A stretch of DNA of 17,282 nt, from NCBI GenBank assembly GCA_021014945.1, contig MU266747.1:1-17282 (forward strand), written 5' to 3'. This DNA comes from Leucogyrophana mollusca (Eukaryota > Basidiomycota > Agaricomycetes > Boletales). Positions 7,390 through 15,956 of this stretch are shown in pieces; position 1 is the first letter of the stretch; each line of letters opens with the position of its first letter. The position numbers were made by a program, and so were the translations under genes. The notes under the pieces were generated by a model. That model was given only the letters and a program-made list of their open reading frames with translations, was not told the DNA's origin and made no database searches.

Positions 7390-10224
7390 GCATCTTTTTA
7401 GCCTCAGGCATATACTCCCTCAACCATTCTAATAAGACCTCCCAGAATTCATCCGCGAAGTGTTCAGGTAGTTGAAACTCTGGAAAAATGTGACTGGAAT
7501 GGAAATGGCTGGTGACCTTTCAACTTCATTGACAAAGTAGCAGAGGTCCCCAGTCATGCGTAAGGTGCTGTTTTGCTGTAACTGGTTCTCCTCTTGTCTT
7601 ATGAGTTCTTCAAGTGTGATGGAGCTCATTATCAGCCTGTTCTCTCTCTCTGCAGGAGCCCCCATCACGTGAAGCAAGCTCAGGAAGGGTTAGTGTTTAA
7701 AAGTCCGGTCCGGTCCGGTCTTTTGGCTATATTTGAAGGGACTAGACCAGGACCGGTTTTTGAAATTTACTAATTTTAGGCCAAAAAGACCGGTTTTTTG
7801 CTGAAAACCGGTCTTTTTTGCTGAAAAACCGGTCTTTTTGCTAAAACCAGACCACAGTTTCAGTGAGGTCTGGTCTTTTTTGGTCCAGCCCAGTCTAGTT
7901 CCAGTTTTTGTGCAGTTTCTAGGACCGGACCTTTAAACACTAGGAAGGGTTCTATCTTCCATTTTCTTCCTGTATGTTACAGCTACAGACCACTTCTAAT
8001 GATATGAGGGGGAATTTATGCATCTTATCTCGGCCAGGCCACATCCTGTACAAGAAGGAAAATGTGATTCCATCCTTTGATCCAATTGCAGGGGGACCAG
8101 TATGGACTGTGTACAGGGGACTCCGTCCAAAGAGGAAACATTGAAACTCTCCCATCTCTCTCAGAGCTGGAACATATGTCTGCTGGAGCCATCAGTATGT
8201 TCCCTCGGTTTGAAGCAGAACTCCGGCCGTTTTTTTCATCTCAGTCCAAATAGACCATACTCGAGGTGTCTGAGCCTTCTCTCTTCAGAATGGAGTGTTT
8301 CCCTGTGTCAGGTACTGGATTGTCCTGCAATAGGATGGTTTCAGGGTGCAAAGTTCAAGTGACCTGGTGGGCTATCTAATCCATTAGTTGTATGATGCTC
8401 AGTTTATGGCTTGCCCACAGCTGTTCCTTTACTGGGGGCCATCTAGGGATCTTTTCCTCTAAAACCTCGAGATTTCACAGGTATAAGCTCTGCAGTCGTC
8501 CAGTTTTCCAGGCCATTGTTAAACCTGTATAATTCACTATGAGAAGTCACTGGATTATTGTACCTTAACTCACATTAAATCCAGCAAAAGATCAGCCCCC
8601 TCAAAGACAACGTCATATTTTCCAAGAAGCATTCGTCCAGCTGATCCGCTCAGGATTCAACGTCTATAATCTTCCCAGCACAGATACTCAATGTCTATTC
8701 TGCAGTCTGGATTAGATGAGAGCTGATGCAAAATATAGAGCTGTGAGCGCTGGTCAGAAATATGGATCGGACGACTTGGTTTTGAGCAACCTGCTCATGA
8801 ATAATCATGTGCACAAACCCAGGATGTGCTCTCTGGGGCATTTTGTGCACAAAACTTTTAAGATCTTCACAACCCAGAAGATAGGCAGCTTCATCCTCTG
8901 GAAGGTGTATTTGGAATTATTCCAGCACTTCTGCAGTGGCTTTTTTTGAATTTTGACCAGCCTCGAGCAGGAGGATGGCCAGTACTTTGTACTGCCACTG
9001 GTATCCTGCATTATGGGGCACGGAGATTCCACTAAGGTATTTTTGGGCTGTTACGCACCCATGTGGTTGGGCATGTGTGGGGCTGGATTGGAGACAGATT
9101 TTCTTTTGAGATCTCACCAGATTCCAGGTTCAAAGTTTGCGGATATGATTAGGCTTGCTTTTACATTGAGATGGTTGCCTGCTGTGTAAATAAGCATCAG
9201 GAAAGTGTGGCTTTCATGCTGTCAGTTCCCAAGCTATCGCAATTTATCATGTCATAATCTGCATCTGCTTTGCTAATTTTTCCCAATGGAACAGGCTATT
9301 AATAAAAGGTGGGTTGACGAGACCCTATTACACGACGTCCCAGTTGATATCGGCATTTATGGCCTTTCTAAGTGGCCTTCAAAACCCCATACACCTGGTG
9401 AAAAAATTCATTCAGCAGATGTGGGTGGCCGAAATAAAGATCTTGGAGTATACTTACACAGCTTAAGACGAACAATATACATGGGTCTGGACATCTTGCC
9501 TTGAATACATGCATCAGGAGATGCACCAGCCTCTCAATGTTTTCAGTGCAGTTGTACAAAGTCCCTTTGATGGTGGAAAAGCAGCTGTTGTTTTTCAGGA
9601 ATTGGTCACCACCAGACGAATCCTGAAACATTACTATCAGTTTATTCTCCATGGGCTCCAATGAAGATACTTGCCGGAACCCCAAAGCCTGTGTATGTAT
9701 GGTTATGAATAAGGTTTAAAGTGTTTTCTTTGAATGCTTGTTCTTCTGTTTTGCCTTGGCTTGGTTTCTTGAACAGATCCGGGAAAGGTCATTGCAGGTC
9801 GGCCTGTGTGACATCCCTCAATTTGTGTCTTTTGGAGGGTAGGTCGATGACTTTCTCGACACGACAATAGATCGTATTGCGGGTGTTCTTGTACTCGAAG
9901 CTTAACTCCTAATGTCTGTTGAGTGGGGACACAAGAACATAACTGAATGCCTACCTCTTTTACCTGCCAGTCTTCAATCTTGTTCCCTGTGGTTAATACA
10001 TCAGTCACAATCCATCTTCCCGTGCATGTATAATTAAACCTACCATCTGCACTGCCCTCCTTGAAGCAACAATCCAGCCAGGTTTTATCAATGTGGTGTT
10101 GAAGGTTGGCTCTGAAAAGTAAAGCATTGGAAGTGAACGAAAATTTTATCAACTCCTTCCTCTGTTCCAGTGCCAGCGGAGTGATGCCACTGTGGTCCCA
10201 AGGAGAATGCAGCACATGACTCAT
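7390..10224 (-). pseudogene. decayed multi-exon gene of unknown function
   Basis: Protein-like segments follow one another on the minus strand and are joined by good introns. 10224-9703 is open for 173 codons (optional 48-nt intron 9963-9916). A 63-nt intron at 9457-9395 (GTAAGT...TGCTGAAT...CACCAG) follows the ATTGAGAGGCTG segment. 9117-8696 reads ...LAILLLEAG, then a TAA stop, then FQIHLPEDEAAYLLGCEDLK and FVHMIIHEQVAQNQ. 8693-8574 reads IDIEYLCWEDY, then a TGA, then GRMLLGKYDVVFEGADLLLD. A 49-nt intron at 8573-8525 joins it to NNGLENWTTAELIPVK. 8155-7952 is open, and removal of the MITE keeps a frame open across the insertion. The last recognisable piece (about 7480-7390) is FADEFWEVLLEWLREYMPEA. 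The stops are consistent with C-to-T changes, and there is at least one frameshift near 8695. I do not recognise the family. Confidence 0.55.
7692..7941. mobile_element. MULE-like MITE, complete, 250 bp
   Basis: The ends are inverted repeats: AGTGTTTAAAAGTCCGGTCC on the left and the complement of GGACCGGACCTTTAAACACT on the right, with one mismatch in 20. The element is flanked by a perfect 10-bp direct repeat, AGGAAGGGTT (7682-7691 and 7942-7951). A 9-11 bp target duplication with GC-containing inverted ends fits Mutator-like elements. There is no coding capacity. The interior has about three tandem units of ACCGGTCTTTTTTGCTGAAA. It interrupts the decayed minus-strand gene. A second, incomplete copy lies at 335-516. 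Confidence 0.88.
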
Positions 10225-10775
10225 TGCTGCACCTGTGATATGAAGTGGGCCAAAATAGTTCTATTGTGAAATAGATACCTAATGCATCTTGGCAGTGTTC
10301 TGCACAGCCATTACTGTTTTACTATAAAACCCCTTCGATACCGACTGAAGAGCTCTATTGCAAAACTCGCCTGTTGTTGTCCTTCAGTAAGGGCAGTTTG
10401 GGTATCACATTCTTCAGTCAGTAGTACCGGGTCACTCACCCTTGCTTCACTCAGGCTCGCTCCCCCCTAACTCCAGAGGGTGTCTTGAAGTGGAATCTGA
10501 TGGAGTTCTTCATATGTGTCATAATAGATATTTGTGAACTCTTTTACAGAGAAGCATTGATCATCAAAGATGAAATTAGTACCACAACACAAAGAAAACT
10601 GGATTTTAGGAGTTCTCAGTTGATTTTTAACAATGGAATATGCAATGCAATGGTAGTGGTGTATGGCTGGAAAAGGTACCATCTAGCCAGATAGCAACAT
10701 CGTCGTCGAATTTTCTACAGGTAGGGGGACACACTTATGTAGCTTCAGTCATCTTTACCTCTTACTGTCACTACG
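10225..10775. other. unassigned stretch
   Basis: No gene is recognised. Short frames on both strands (for example 10485-10694 plus and 10467-10682 minus) overlap each other and show no domain. The region may hold the 5' part of the decayed minus-strand gene, since a CACAG acceptor-like site precedes ATG 10224. Confidence 0.35.
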
Positions 10776-11402
10776 GTGTGTTGTCACCACTATAGAACAG
10801 GATCTAACACACTTGTGACTGAGGCAAGCCTCACCACCACCACCACAGTCCTTACACATGTAGACCCAGCCAACCTGTTCAAACCACACGTTCCTTTGAA
10901 TCCACCTAGATACACCTTCTCTTTAGAACTCAATGGTCAGAATCAACAGGTGTGGAGAGTAACCTAAACCCATAAGCCACATAATGAATTTCAGTGTTTT
11001 CGAATCTAGACAAATTATGCGGTTTTATGTCAGGGCTGTTCCCCAGGCTTTCCAGCTTGATGGGATCACTACAAATATCCCTTCCCTATGTTCCCATGTT
11101 CCCAGATTGATCAGGTTAGACTTGTTCTGTGATATGTTAGCGTGTGGATCACTAGTCATGATGGTCAGGAGGGTACCTTGGAGTTGTCGTCTGATTCAGA
11201 AGGACCCTCCCCACCAGCCAAGCAACACTGCAAACTCTGGAACTATACACCCGAATACTGGAACCATTCCCAACACCACGAGATTATCACGGTTGTTGAT
11301 AGATGTACTAACATCACTGGCACCAAGCTGATTGGGGTACCCGGCTACGGGACCTTAGGAATAATGTTGGAACCTACCTGCCTATTTATTGGGTACAGGC
11401 CA
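10776..11402 (+). other. possible gene remnant cut by the fold-back element
   Basis: Protein-like text appears in successive plus-strand frames: HVDPANLFKPHVPLNPPRYT at about 10857-10916, then after stops GTLELSSDSEGPSPPAKQ and IITVVDRCTNITGTKLIGVP at about 11173-11339. The Ser/Asp-Glu run followed by Pro-Pro-Ala-Lys looks like a disordered nuclear-type linker, but no domain is recognised. The frames change and the fold-back element follows at 11403, so if this was a gene it is broken. Confidence 0.25.
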
Positions 11403-12244
11403 AGTTACGGGCTAATTCCAGAATCCACTTCAGTACACCCTCTGGGGGACCCTATAAGGCTCTACTTATCGTAGTAAGAGAAGAGCCTTAAAGGGTCTCT
11501 ACCCTGTGGTTGGACCACAGATTTTGGCCTATAGAGTGGGCCAAAAAGTGAACAGGGTCCCACTAGTGTTTACTAGTGTTTTATAAGTCATTACTAATAA
11601 ATGTTTACCAGTGTTTCACTGGTCATTACTAATAAAGCATTCACTACAAAGCATTTACTAGTGTTTGACTAGTCATTAATAGTGTTCACTAGCATTGGTT
11701 AGCCCATTATAAGCAATCATTAATAGCAGCAGTATTAATTAGTATTTGTTAGTGTTGGTTAGTCTATTATAAGCAATTATTGATGGAAGTGGTGTTTACT
11801 AGCATTTACTAGTATTTTTTAGTTTATTATAACTGATTACTAATCTATGGAGTCACTACACACCATTTACTAGTCTTAACTAGCCTTTCACTAGCACTTT
11901 CAGATATATCCTATTGTTGCTATTTATTTGTGATATTTACTGCTATTTTTATTTATTTAATAATTTACTTTAGTTAAACCCATTTGCATATTGGCCCACT
12001 GGGTCAACCTGAAGTACCCTATGTTGTCCCAGTAAAATGGGCCAATTAAATGGACCTGCAAACTGGTGGGATAATGGGCCAATACTAGGTGGTTCTTTTG
12101 GGGCCCTGTGGGGCCCAATTCACTTTTTGGCCCACTCTATAGGCCAAAATCTGTGGTCCTTAAGGCTCTTCTCTTACCACGATAAATAGAGCCTTATAGG
12201 GTCCCCCAGAGGGTGTTCTGAAGTGCTGGAATCATTCCGGAACT
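11403..12244. mobile_element. non-autonomous fold-back element with long inverted repeats (~840 bp)
   Basis: The left arm (11403-11572) and right arm (12105-12244) are inverted copies of each other. They share ACTTCAGNACACCCTCTGGG, the run around CCTATAAGGCTCTA, AGAGAAGAGCCTTAA, and GGCCTATAGAGTGGGCCAAA. The left arm has about 20 extra bases after AGCCTTAA. The interior has no coding frame and consists of ACTAGT-rich repeats and then GGGCCAA motifs. Arms of about 140-170 bp could fold into one long hairpin. The outermost limits are uncertain by roughly 12 bp, since the match weakens before ATTCCAG. No target duplication is obvious, so the superfamily is not assigned. Confidence 0.8.
11565..11935. 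repeat. degenerate ACTAGT-rich tandem repeats inside the fold-back element
   Basis: Imperfect units of the type TTACTAGTGTTTGACTAGTC, with CATTACTAATAAA spacers, recur through the interior, each roughly 50-60 bp long. The palindromic ACTAGT core or a one-base variant appears many times. Such satellites often expand inside non-autonomous elements. Confidence 0.6.
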
Positions 12245-12383
12245 CCCCAAAATTGTGCTGATATATAGTGTCTAACTAACAACTCTGGTAGAAAGCTATT
12301 CTAAGTTTAAATGGGACCCCTGAAACAACGTTGGTAAACTATCTATTGGGTATGGGAGATGGGTCAAACAAAGCTTGCCCATT

Positions 12384-12735
12384 TCAACTGGTCGACTGTG
12401 GTCTGCAAAGCTGCAATTCTGTTGTGCTGATCCTTTTTTCCCTCAACATCGACCTCATGCTGCACTTCCAGTGCGTCAATCTGCTCCTACAGGCCATCCA
12501 CCTATTGCATGAGTGGGACAAGTTGCTCGCTCCACACAGATTTACCTGCCTTCTTTTTGCGGATAGACTGCACAAAGTCAAGGTTGACTCACCCTCGCAT
12601 CAAGTTTTCCCATTCACACAGGCACTACAGGCTTGCTTTGTGTTGGCCAAGGACATTGCAGGCTTCTTTGGCCACCTGCAAACTGAATTCTGCCTGCAGC
12701 ATTGGTCACACATCTGCACAAACGTCAGAAAGTGA
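12384..12735 (-). pseudogene. relic of a cysteine-cluster plus coiled-coil protein
   Basis: On the minus strand the beginning reads CDQCCRQNSVCRWP, followed about 18 residues on by ACSACVNGK and, after a stop, a further Cys. This is a C-X2-C...C, then C-X2-C...K..C layout, like small cysteine clusters in many Agaricomycete hypothetical proteins. Downstream, in another frame, come SIRKKKAGKS and then a heptad-like stretch (EQIDALEVQHEVDVEGKKDQ; IAALQTTVDQLKW) of coiled-coil type. At least three stops and one frame change make it a pseudogene. The metal-binding role and the family are inferred from pattern only. Confidence 0.5.
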
Positions 12736-12780
12736 CATGCAGGCAGCACACGGAACACTCATGCGGGGCTCAGGGGTGGT

Positions 12781-12833
12781 CTCCCTTTCCTCTTGAGCTT
12801 TCCCTTTCCCTTTTCCTCTCCCTTTCCCTTTCA
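12781..12833 (+). repeat. polypyrimidine CCCTTT-type microsatellite
   Basis: About 50 bp of almost pure pyrimidine with repeated CTTTCCC units, broken once by TTGAGC. It is a simple repeat, with no gene. Confidence 0.75.
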
Positions 12834-12971
12834 TCAAGGAAAATTCAAATTCTCTATAGATACACCCTTAACTATATGTGCTTTAATAGCAATTACAGCT
12901 ACTACAGCCATCACAGATCTCACAATTTCAAACCTTTTCCACTATTTTATATGTGATTATGTCAGATAATA

Positions 12972-13126
12972 ACTGCCATGCTGTGTTTGCTGTGTATGCA
13001 CAGCCCATACTGTAGCTACAATGTCCATAGTCAGTTTCCCTAGTTACTTACTCTGGACATTAGTCCCAGTGCTTAAGGCAGCCCCCAAGTAGCTAGTTCG
13101 CTCCTCAAACTCTCTGAGCTTTAACA
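12972..13126 (+). repeat. copia LTR, 5'-truncated copy A
   Basis: From the CTGCCATGCTGTG segment to the terminus TTTAACA, this matches the 3' two-thirds of the other LTRs, including TAGTTACTTACTCTGGACAT and GTGCTTAAGGCAGCCCC. The LTR start is missing. It has a single copy of the TTACTTACTCTGGAC unit. The 125 bp that follow (13127-13250) are not recognised. Confidence 0.85.
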
Positions 13127-13249
13127 AGTCCTATACCTCACCAAACACAAGGGATTCACTGTCACCATCAATTCGACCTATAGCTGAAGCATTTTCTCCT
13201 CCTTGTATGTGATATACTTGCTTACTGTTATAAGTATAGCATGTACAGG

Positions 13250-13336
13250 AAATGGGGCATAGCAGTAAAGGCTATACAGTACCAGTGTGCACAGCAGTGC
13301 ACAGGATAATGCAGTGCGCAATCACCAGAGCGAACA
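13250..13336 (-). repeat. copia 3' LTR, start only
   Basis: On the minus strand it begins TGTTCGCTCTGGTGATT at 13336, directly after a purine tract and a copia RNase H terminus. This makes it the element's own 3' LTR and ties the whole LTR family to this copia element. Similarity to the other LTRs is lost after about 87 bp. Confidence 0.75.
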
Positions 13337-13345
13337 CTTCCCCAT
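13337..13345 (-). other. polypurine tract of the copia element
   Basis: The minus strand reads ATGGGGAAG immediately before the LTR's TGTT. A short purine run at this place primes plus-strand DNA synthesis in LTR retrotransposons. Confidence 0.6.
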
Positions 13346-13364
13346 GATTGCGCACATCTGGCAA

Positions 13365-13487
13365 TCAAGAGCTTCTAGGCACCAGTCCAAACATAGGGCG
13401 GAATAACTCGACCTTGACACAATGCAGAGGCTTGGTGAGCAGGTCTGCAGGCTGTTCCACAGTGGAAATAAAAGTGGGCGCGATAAT
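13365..13487 (-). pseudogene. copia RNase H C-terminal end
   Basis: The minus strand encodes IIAPTFISTVEQPADLLTKP and then a short tail to a TGA at 13367-13365. The E.P.AD.LTK.L pattern is the standard C-terminus of copia Pol, after RNase H. It ends about 29 bp before the LTR start, as expected. Its upstream part is cut by LTR copy B at 13488. Confidence 0.85.
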
Positions 13488-13755
13488 TGTTCGCTGTGCT
13501 AATTGTGCACTGCCTTGGTCCAGTGCACTGCTATGCACACAGGTACTGTACAGCTCCTGCTATGCTTTGCACAGATACTGTAGATATATAGCTACGATGG
13601 CCATAGTTAGTTCCCTAGTTACTTACTCTGGACAGCAGGTATGCTGTACTTATGATCCTACACAATATAGTTACTTACTCTGGACATCAGTCCCAGTGCT
13701 TAAGGCAGCCCCTTATAGTGGCTATTTCGCTCCTCAAGCTCTCTGAGCTTTAACA
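13488..13755 (+). repeat. copia LTR copy B (5' LTR of a gag-protease fragment), 268 bp
   Basis: It starts TGTTCGCTGTGC and ends GAGCTTTAACA. The promoter-like TAGATATATAGCTA lies mid-way. The unit TAGTTACTTACTCTGGACA occurs twice (13616 and 13668). The left flank is ATAAT and the right flank is the primer site GGTTA, so there is no flanking duplication. This is expected for a 5' LTR with internal sequence after it. Confidence 0.9.
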
Positions 13756-13773
13756 GGTTATGAGCCCCGCGCT
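13756..13773 (+). other. half-tRNA primer-binding site (initiator tRNA-Met anticodon arm)
   Basis: GGTTATGAGCCCCGCGCT follows the LTR end with no gap. Its complement, AGCGCGGGGCTCATAACC, is the D-stem to anticodon-loop part of a eukaryotic initiator tRNA-Met, including the CAT anticodon. Drosophila copia and yeast Ty5 are known to prime from a cleaved 5' half of this tRNA, with GGTTATG beginning their sites. Use by this element is inferred from the match and the position. Confidence 0.8.
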
Positions 13774-14562
13774 TTAGCCACTTCTAGTATCCTTGGATCG
13801 TCCTCAACACGTCCTGACCACCCCTTGGTTGAGCCCTACTCCCAATACTGTCTTATCTGCGCTACAATGAACTCCAAGACTTGTACCTCGCTTTCACCAC
13901 CTCTAGAGCAACGCAGATGCACCTCTAAGGCTTCCTGCTTGTTCTGTACACTCCCTGGCCATTGTGTCCACTCCTGCGCTGTCATGCGCTCCTACCAGCC
14001 TCAGTATACGCAGCATCGTCGTTCCAAGCATTCTAGGACTCCCAGCAAGCCTCCTTCACCCATCCATGCATCCCAGTACTCAGGGGACATCAAAGAATAT
14101 GCCATGAACACCCTTCTTCGCTCTTTCGACCCTACAGACCCATTCTGCCCCCACCTGTTCGATGCTGATGTGGAATGGATAGCAGACACTGGTGCCACCT
14201 GTTTGTTCTGGTGATTCCACACAGCTCTGGATGCTTCTACTGATCTCTGTGCATTGCTGTACATAGCTATTCATGCAGTGTTTGCTGTACAGGCTGTGTT
14301 GCACGGTCTACTACCTAGATATATAGCTACATCGTCCATAGTTCGTTTCCCTTAGTTACTTACTCTGGACACTAGGTATGGTGTACTTATGATCCTGCTG
14401 AATATAGTTACTTACTCTGGACACTAGCTCCAGTGCGTAAGGCAGCGCACCAAGTGGCTAGTGTGCTCCCCAAGCTCTCTGATTAACACCACCTCCCATA
14501 AGACTCCCCATCGCCATTGGATGCGCAACTATCAGCCCCAGCGCGTTCCAATCAAGCTGGCA
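13774..14562 (+). pseudogene. copia gag C-terminus and aspartic protease, split by a solo LTR
   Basis: An open frame runs straight on from the primer site with no early ATG. It contains a CCHC knuckle CLFCTLPGHCVHSC (13936-13977), a Lys/Arg/Pro/Ser-rich linker, and the protease motif EWIADTGAT (DTG at 14185-14193). The gene is interrupted at 14200 by LTR copy C. After removal of that LTR and one target repeat, the frame continues as SHKTPHRHWMRNYQPQRVPI to 14562, the typical copia DTGATSHMT...W protease. The N-terminal gag is missing. At about 14562 the sequence switches to the minus-strand reverse transcriptase piece. Confidence 0.85.
14200..14488 (+). repeat. solo copia LTR copy C in the protease, 289 bp
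   Basis: It begins TGTTTGTTCTGG and ends TTAACA, flanked by a perfect 5-bp repeat CCACC (14195-14199 and 14489-14493). It carries two copies of the TTACTTACTCTGGAC unit. A solo LTR arises by recombination between the two LTRs of a full element inserted here. Confidence 0.93.
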
Positions 14563-15213
14563 CTTCGCAGTCCATGTCACCGTTGAGATACGCATGGGAG
14601 ACGTCCACAGAGCGCAGGTGCATGTCATGCAAGGCTGCAATAGCCAGGACAACACGGATAGTGTTGAAGCTCAGAGAGCTATAGGAGCGAAATAGCCACT
14701 TGGTGGGCTGCCTTAAACACTGGGACTGATGTCCAGAGTAAGTAACTAGGGAACTAACTATGGACGATGTAGCTATATATCTATAGTATGGGCAGTGCAT
14801 ATACAGCAAGCACAGCATGGCTGTGAGTACAGCAAACATAGTAAGCGAACATAGCAAGATACAAGCAGTACAGTACCTGTGTGCACAGCAGTGCACAGAG
14901 CGAACAGATAGACTGTAGGGGCGAAGATCTCGAGGTAATCGAATCCAGGACGCTGATTGTAGCCCTTTGTGACTAGGTGGCCCTTGTAACGCTCAATGGA
15001 GCCATCAGCATTGCGCTTCACCTTAAACACCCACTTGGAGCCTATGACCTTGTGATCTGCTGGCCTGGGGACAATCCTCCAGGTGCCATTGCTCTTGTAA
15101 GCAGCAAGCTCTTCAAGCGCAGCCTGGCACCACTGTTCTGCATCAGGATGACGCAATGCCTCTTTGAATGACATGGGCTCTGCAGGAGAAGTGGCAGAAT
15201 AGGGTATATCCAT
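14563..15213 (-). pseudogene. copia reverse transcriptase fragment, split by a solo LTR
   Basis: From about 15213 the minus strand encodes MSFKEALRHPDAEQW, GTWRIVPRP, KWVFKVKRNADGSIERYKGH, LVTKGYNQRPGFDYLEIFAP and TV, the N-terminal part of the copia-type reverse transcriptase (RVT_2). LTR copy D follows. Then IRVVLAIAALHDMHLRSVDV and SHAYLNGD continue to 14563. The Asp of VDVSHAYLNGD is a catalytic metal-binding residue. The YVDD region is not present. Removing copy D does not rejoin the two parts in frame, so the target had lost a few bases. The sequence switches strand at 14562/14563. Confidence 0.88.
14662..14906 (-). repeat. solo copia LTR copy D in the reverse transcriptase, 245 bp
   Basis: Minus-oriented, it begins TGTTCGCTCTGTGC at 14906 and ends GAGCTTCAACA at 14662. 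It is flanked by a perfect 5-bp repeat, GATAG on the plus strand (14657-14661 and 14907-14911). It has a single copy of the TTACTTACTCTGGAC unit, so it belongs to the shorter LTR type. Confidence 0.93.
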
Positions 15214-15324
15214 GGCTGTTCGCTGTGTTGATTTGTCTCATCTGCGCGTGTGGGGCTGCACTGCCTATATGCACATCCAGAAGGACAAGAGAGCAGCCCT
15301 TGGTCCAAACATGGAGAAATGTGT

Positions 15325-15580
15325 TACAAATGGGGGAGTGACCACGGGAGAGAAAAGATGACCAGACTAGGGATTGAACCCAGGACCTCCTGGACATATA
15401 CCAGTTGCTCTAACCACTGAGCTATATGGTTAAGGGTAACACAGAGTTGAAAGACTAGACAAGGTGAAGCACAAGGTAGACATCTTATGGCAAGGAAACA
15501 TCAACTTGCATCATCAATTATGTGGCTGACAGCACCAAGTGTCTTTAGGCCGTTAGATGAGCGCTAGGCATCATCCAACA
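15325..15580 (-). mobile_element. tRNA-derived SINE-like insertion, 256 bp
   Basis: The insertion is bounded by a perfect 8-bp repeat AAATGTGT (15317-15324 and 15581-15588), and its removal restores the integrase frame. On the minus strand it contains a tRNA-like sequence with A and B boxes, suitable for RNA polymerase III. The ends show no inverted repeat, which argues against a MITE. The tRNA-like part lies about 150 bp from the minus-strand 5' end instead of at it, which is unusual for a simple SINE. A composite element, or a pol III gene inside another insertion, is also possible. Confidence 0.7.
15360..15432 (-). tRNA. tRNA-like sequence in the SINE-like insertion (probably not a functional tRNA)
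   Basis: It folds by hand as a cloverleaf: acceptor 5 of 7 pairs, D stem GCTC/GAGC 4 of 4, anticodon stem 4 of 5, 5-nt variable loop, T stem CTGGG/CCTAG 5 of 5 with one G-T pair. The A box is TAGCTCAGTGG (15424-15414) and the B box GGTTCAATCC (15380-15371). The anticodon position reads TAT, but loop position 33 is A instead of T. With the weak acceptor, this points to a tRNA-derived promoter rather than a working tRNA. Confidence 0.6.
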
Positions 15581-15646
15581 AAATGTGTGTTTATTGGCTA
15601 TCCTCCTGGCTACAAGGGCTGGAAGTCCTATAACCCGACTACCAAG

Positions 15647-15956
15647 TGTTCGTTCTGGTGATTCCACACAGCTCTGGACGCTTCTACTGATGTCTGTGCA
15701 TTGCTGTGCATTCCTGTTCATGCAGTGTTTGCTGTACTTGCTGTACAGGCTGTACAGGCTGTGTTGCACAGCCTACTACCTAGATATATAGCTACATCGT
15801 CCATAGTTCGTTTCCCTTAGTTACTTACTCTGGACACTAGGTATGGTGTACTTATGACCCTGCTGAATATAGTTACTTACTCTGGACACTAGTCCCAGTG
15901 CTTAAGGCAGCCCCTCAAGTGGCTATTTCGCTCCCCAAGCTCTCTGAGCTTTAACA
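15647..15956 (+). repeat. solo copia LTR copy E in the integrase tail, 310 bp
   Basis: It begins TGTTCGTTCTGGTGATTCC and ends GAGCTTTAACA. It is flanked by a perfect 5-bp repeat CCAAG (15642-15646 and 15957-15961). It is the longest copy, with two TTACTTACTCTGGAC units and a small CTGTACAGG/CTTGCTGTA duplication. It is very close to copy C along its length. Confidence 0.94.

Noticed and set aside
9286..9504. 72-codon plus-strand frame
   Set aside because: It overlaps a well-formed minus-strand intron and exon pair and shows no domain.
12331..12735. 134-codon plus-strand open frame
   Set aside because: It is the antisense of the cysteine-cluster and coiled-coil relic. Its His/Leu/Cys-rich composition fits a shadow.
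14552..14896. Open frame that seems to fuse a leader peptide to the copia RT
   Set aside because: The N-terminal part is translated solo-LTR sequence (copy D); only the segment after the LTR is RT.
15360..15432. Functional tRNA gene with anticodon TAT
   Set aside because: The acceptor stem is weak, loop position 33 is not T, and it sits inside a precise insertion with a target duplication, so a tRNA-derived element is more likely.
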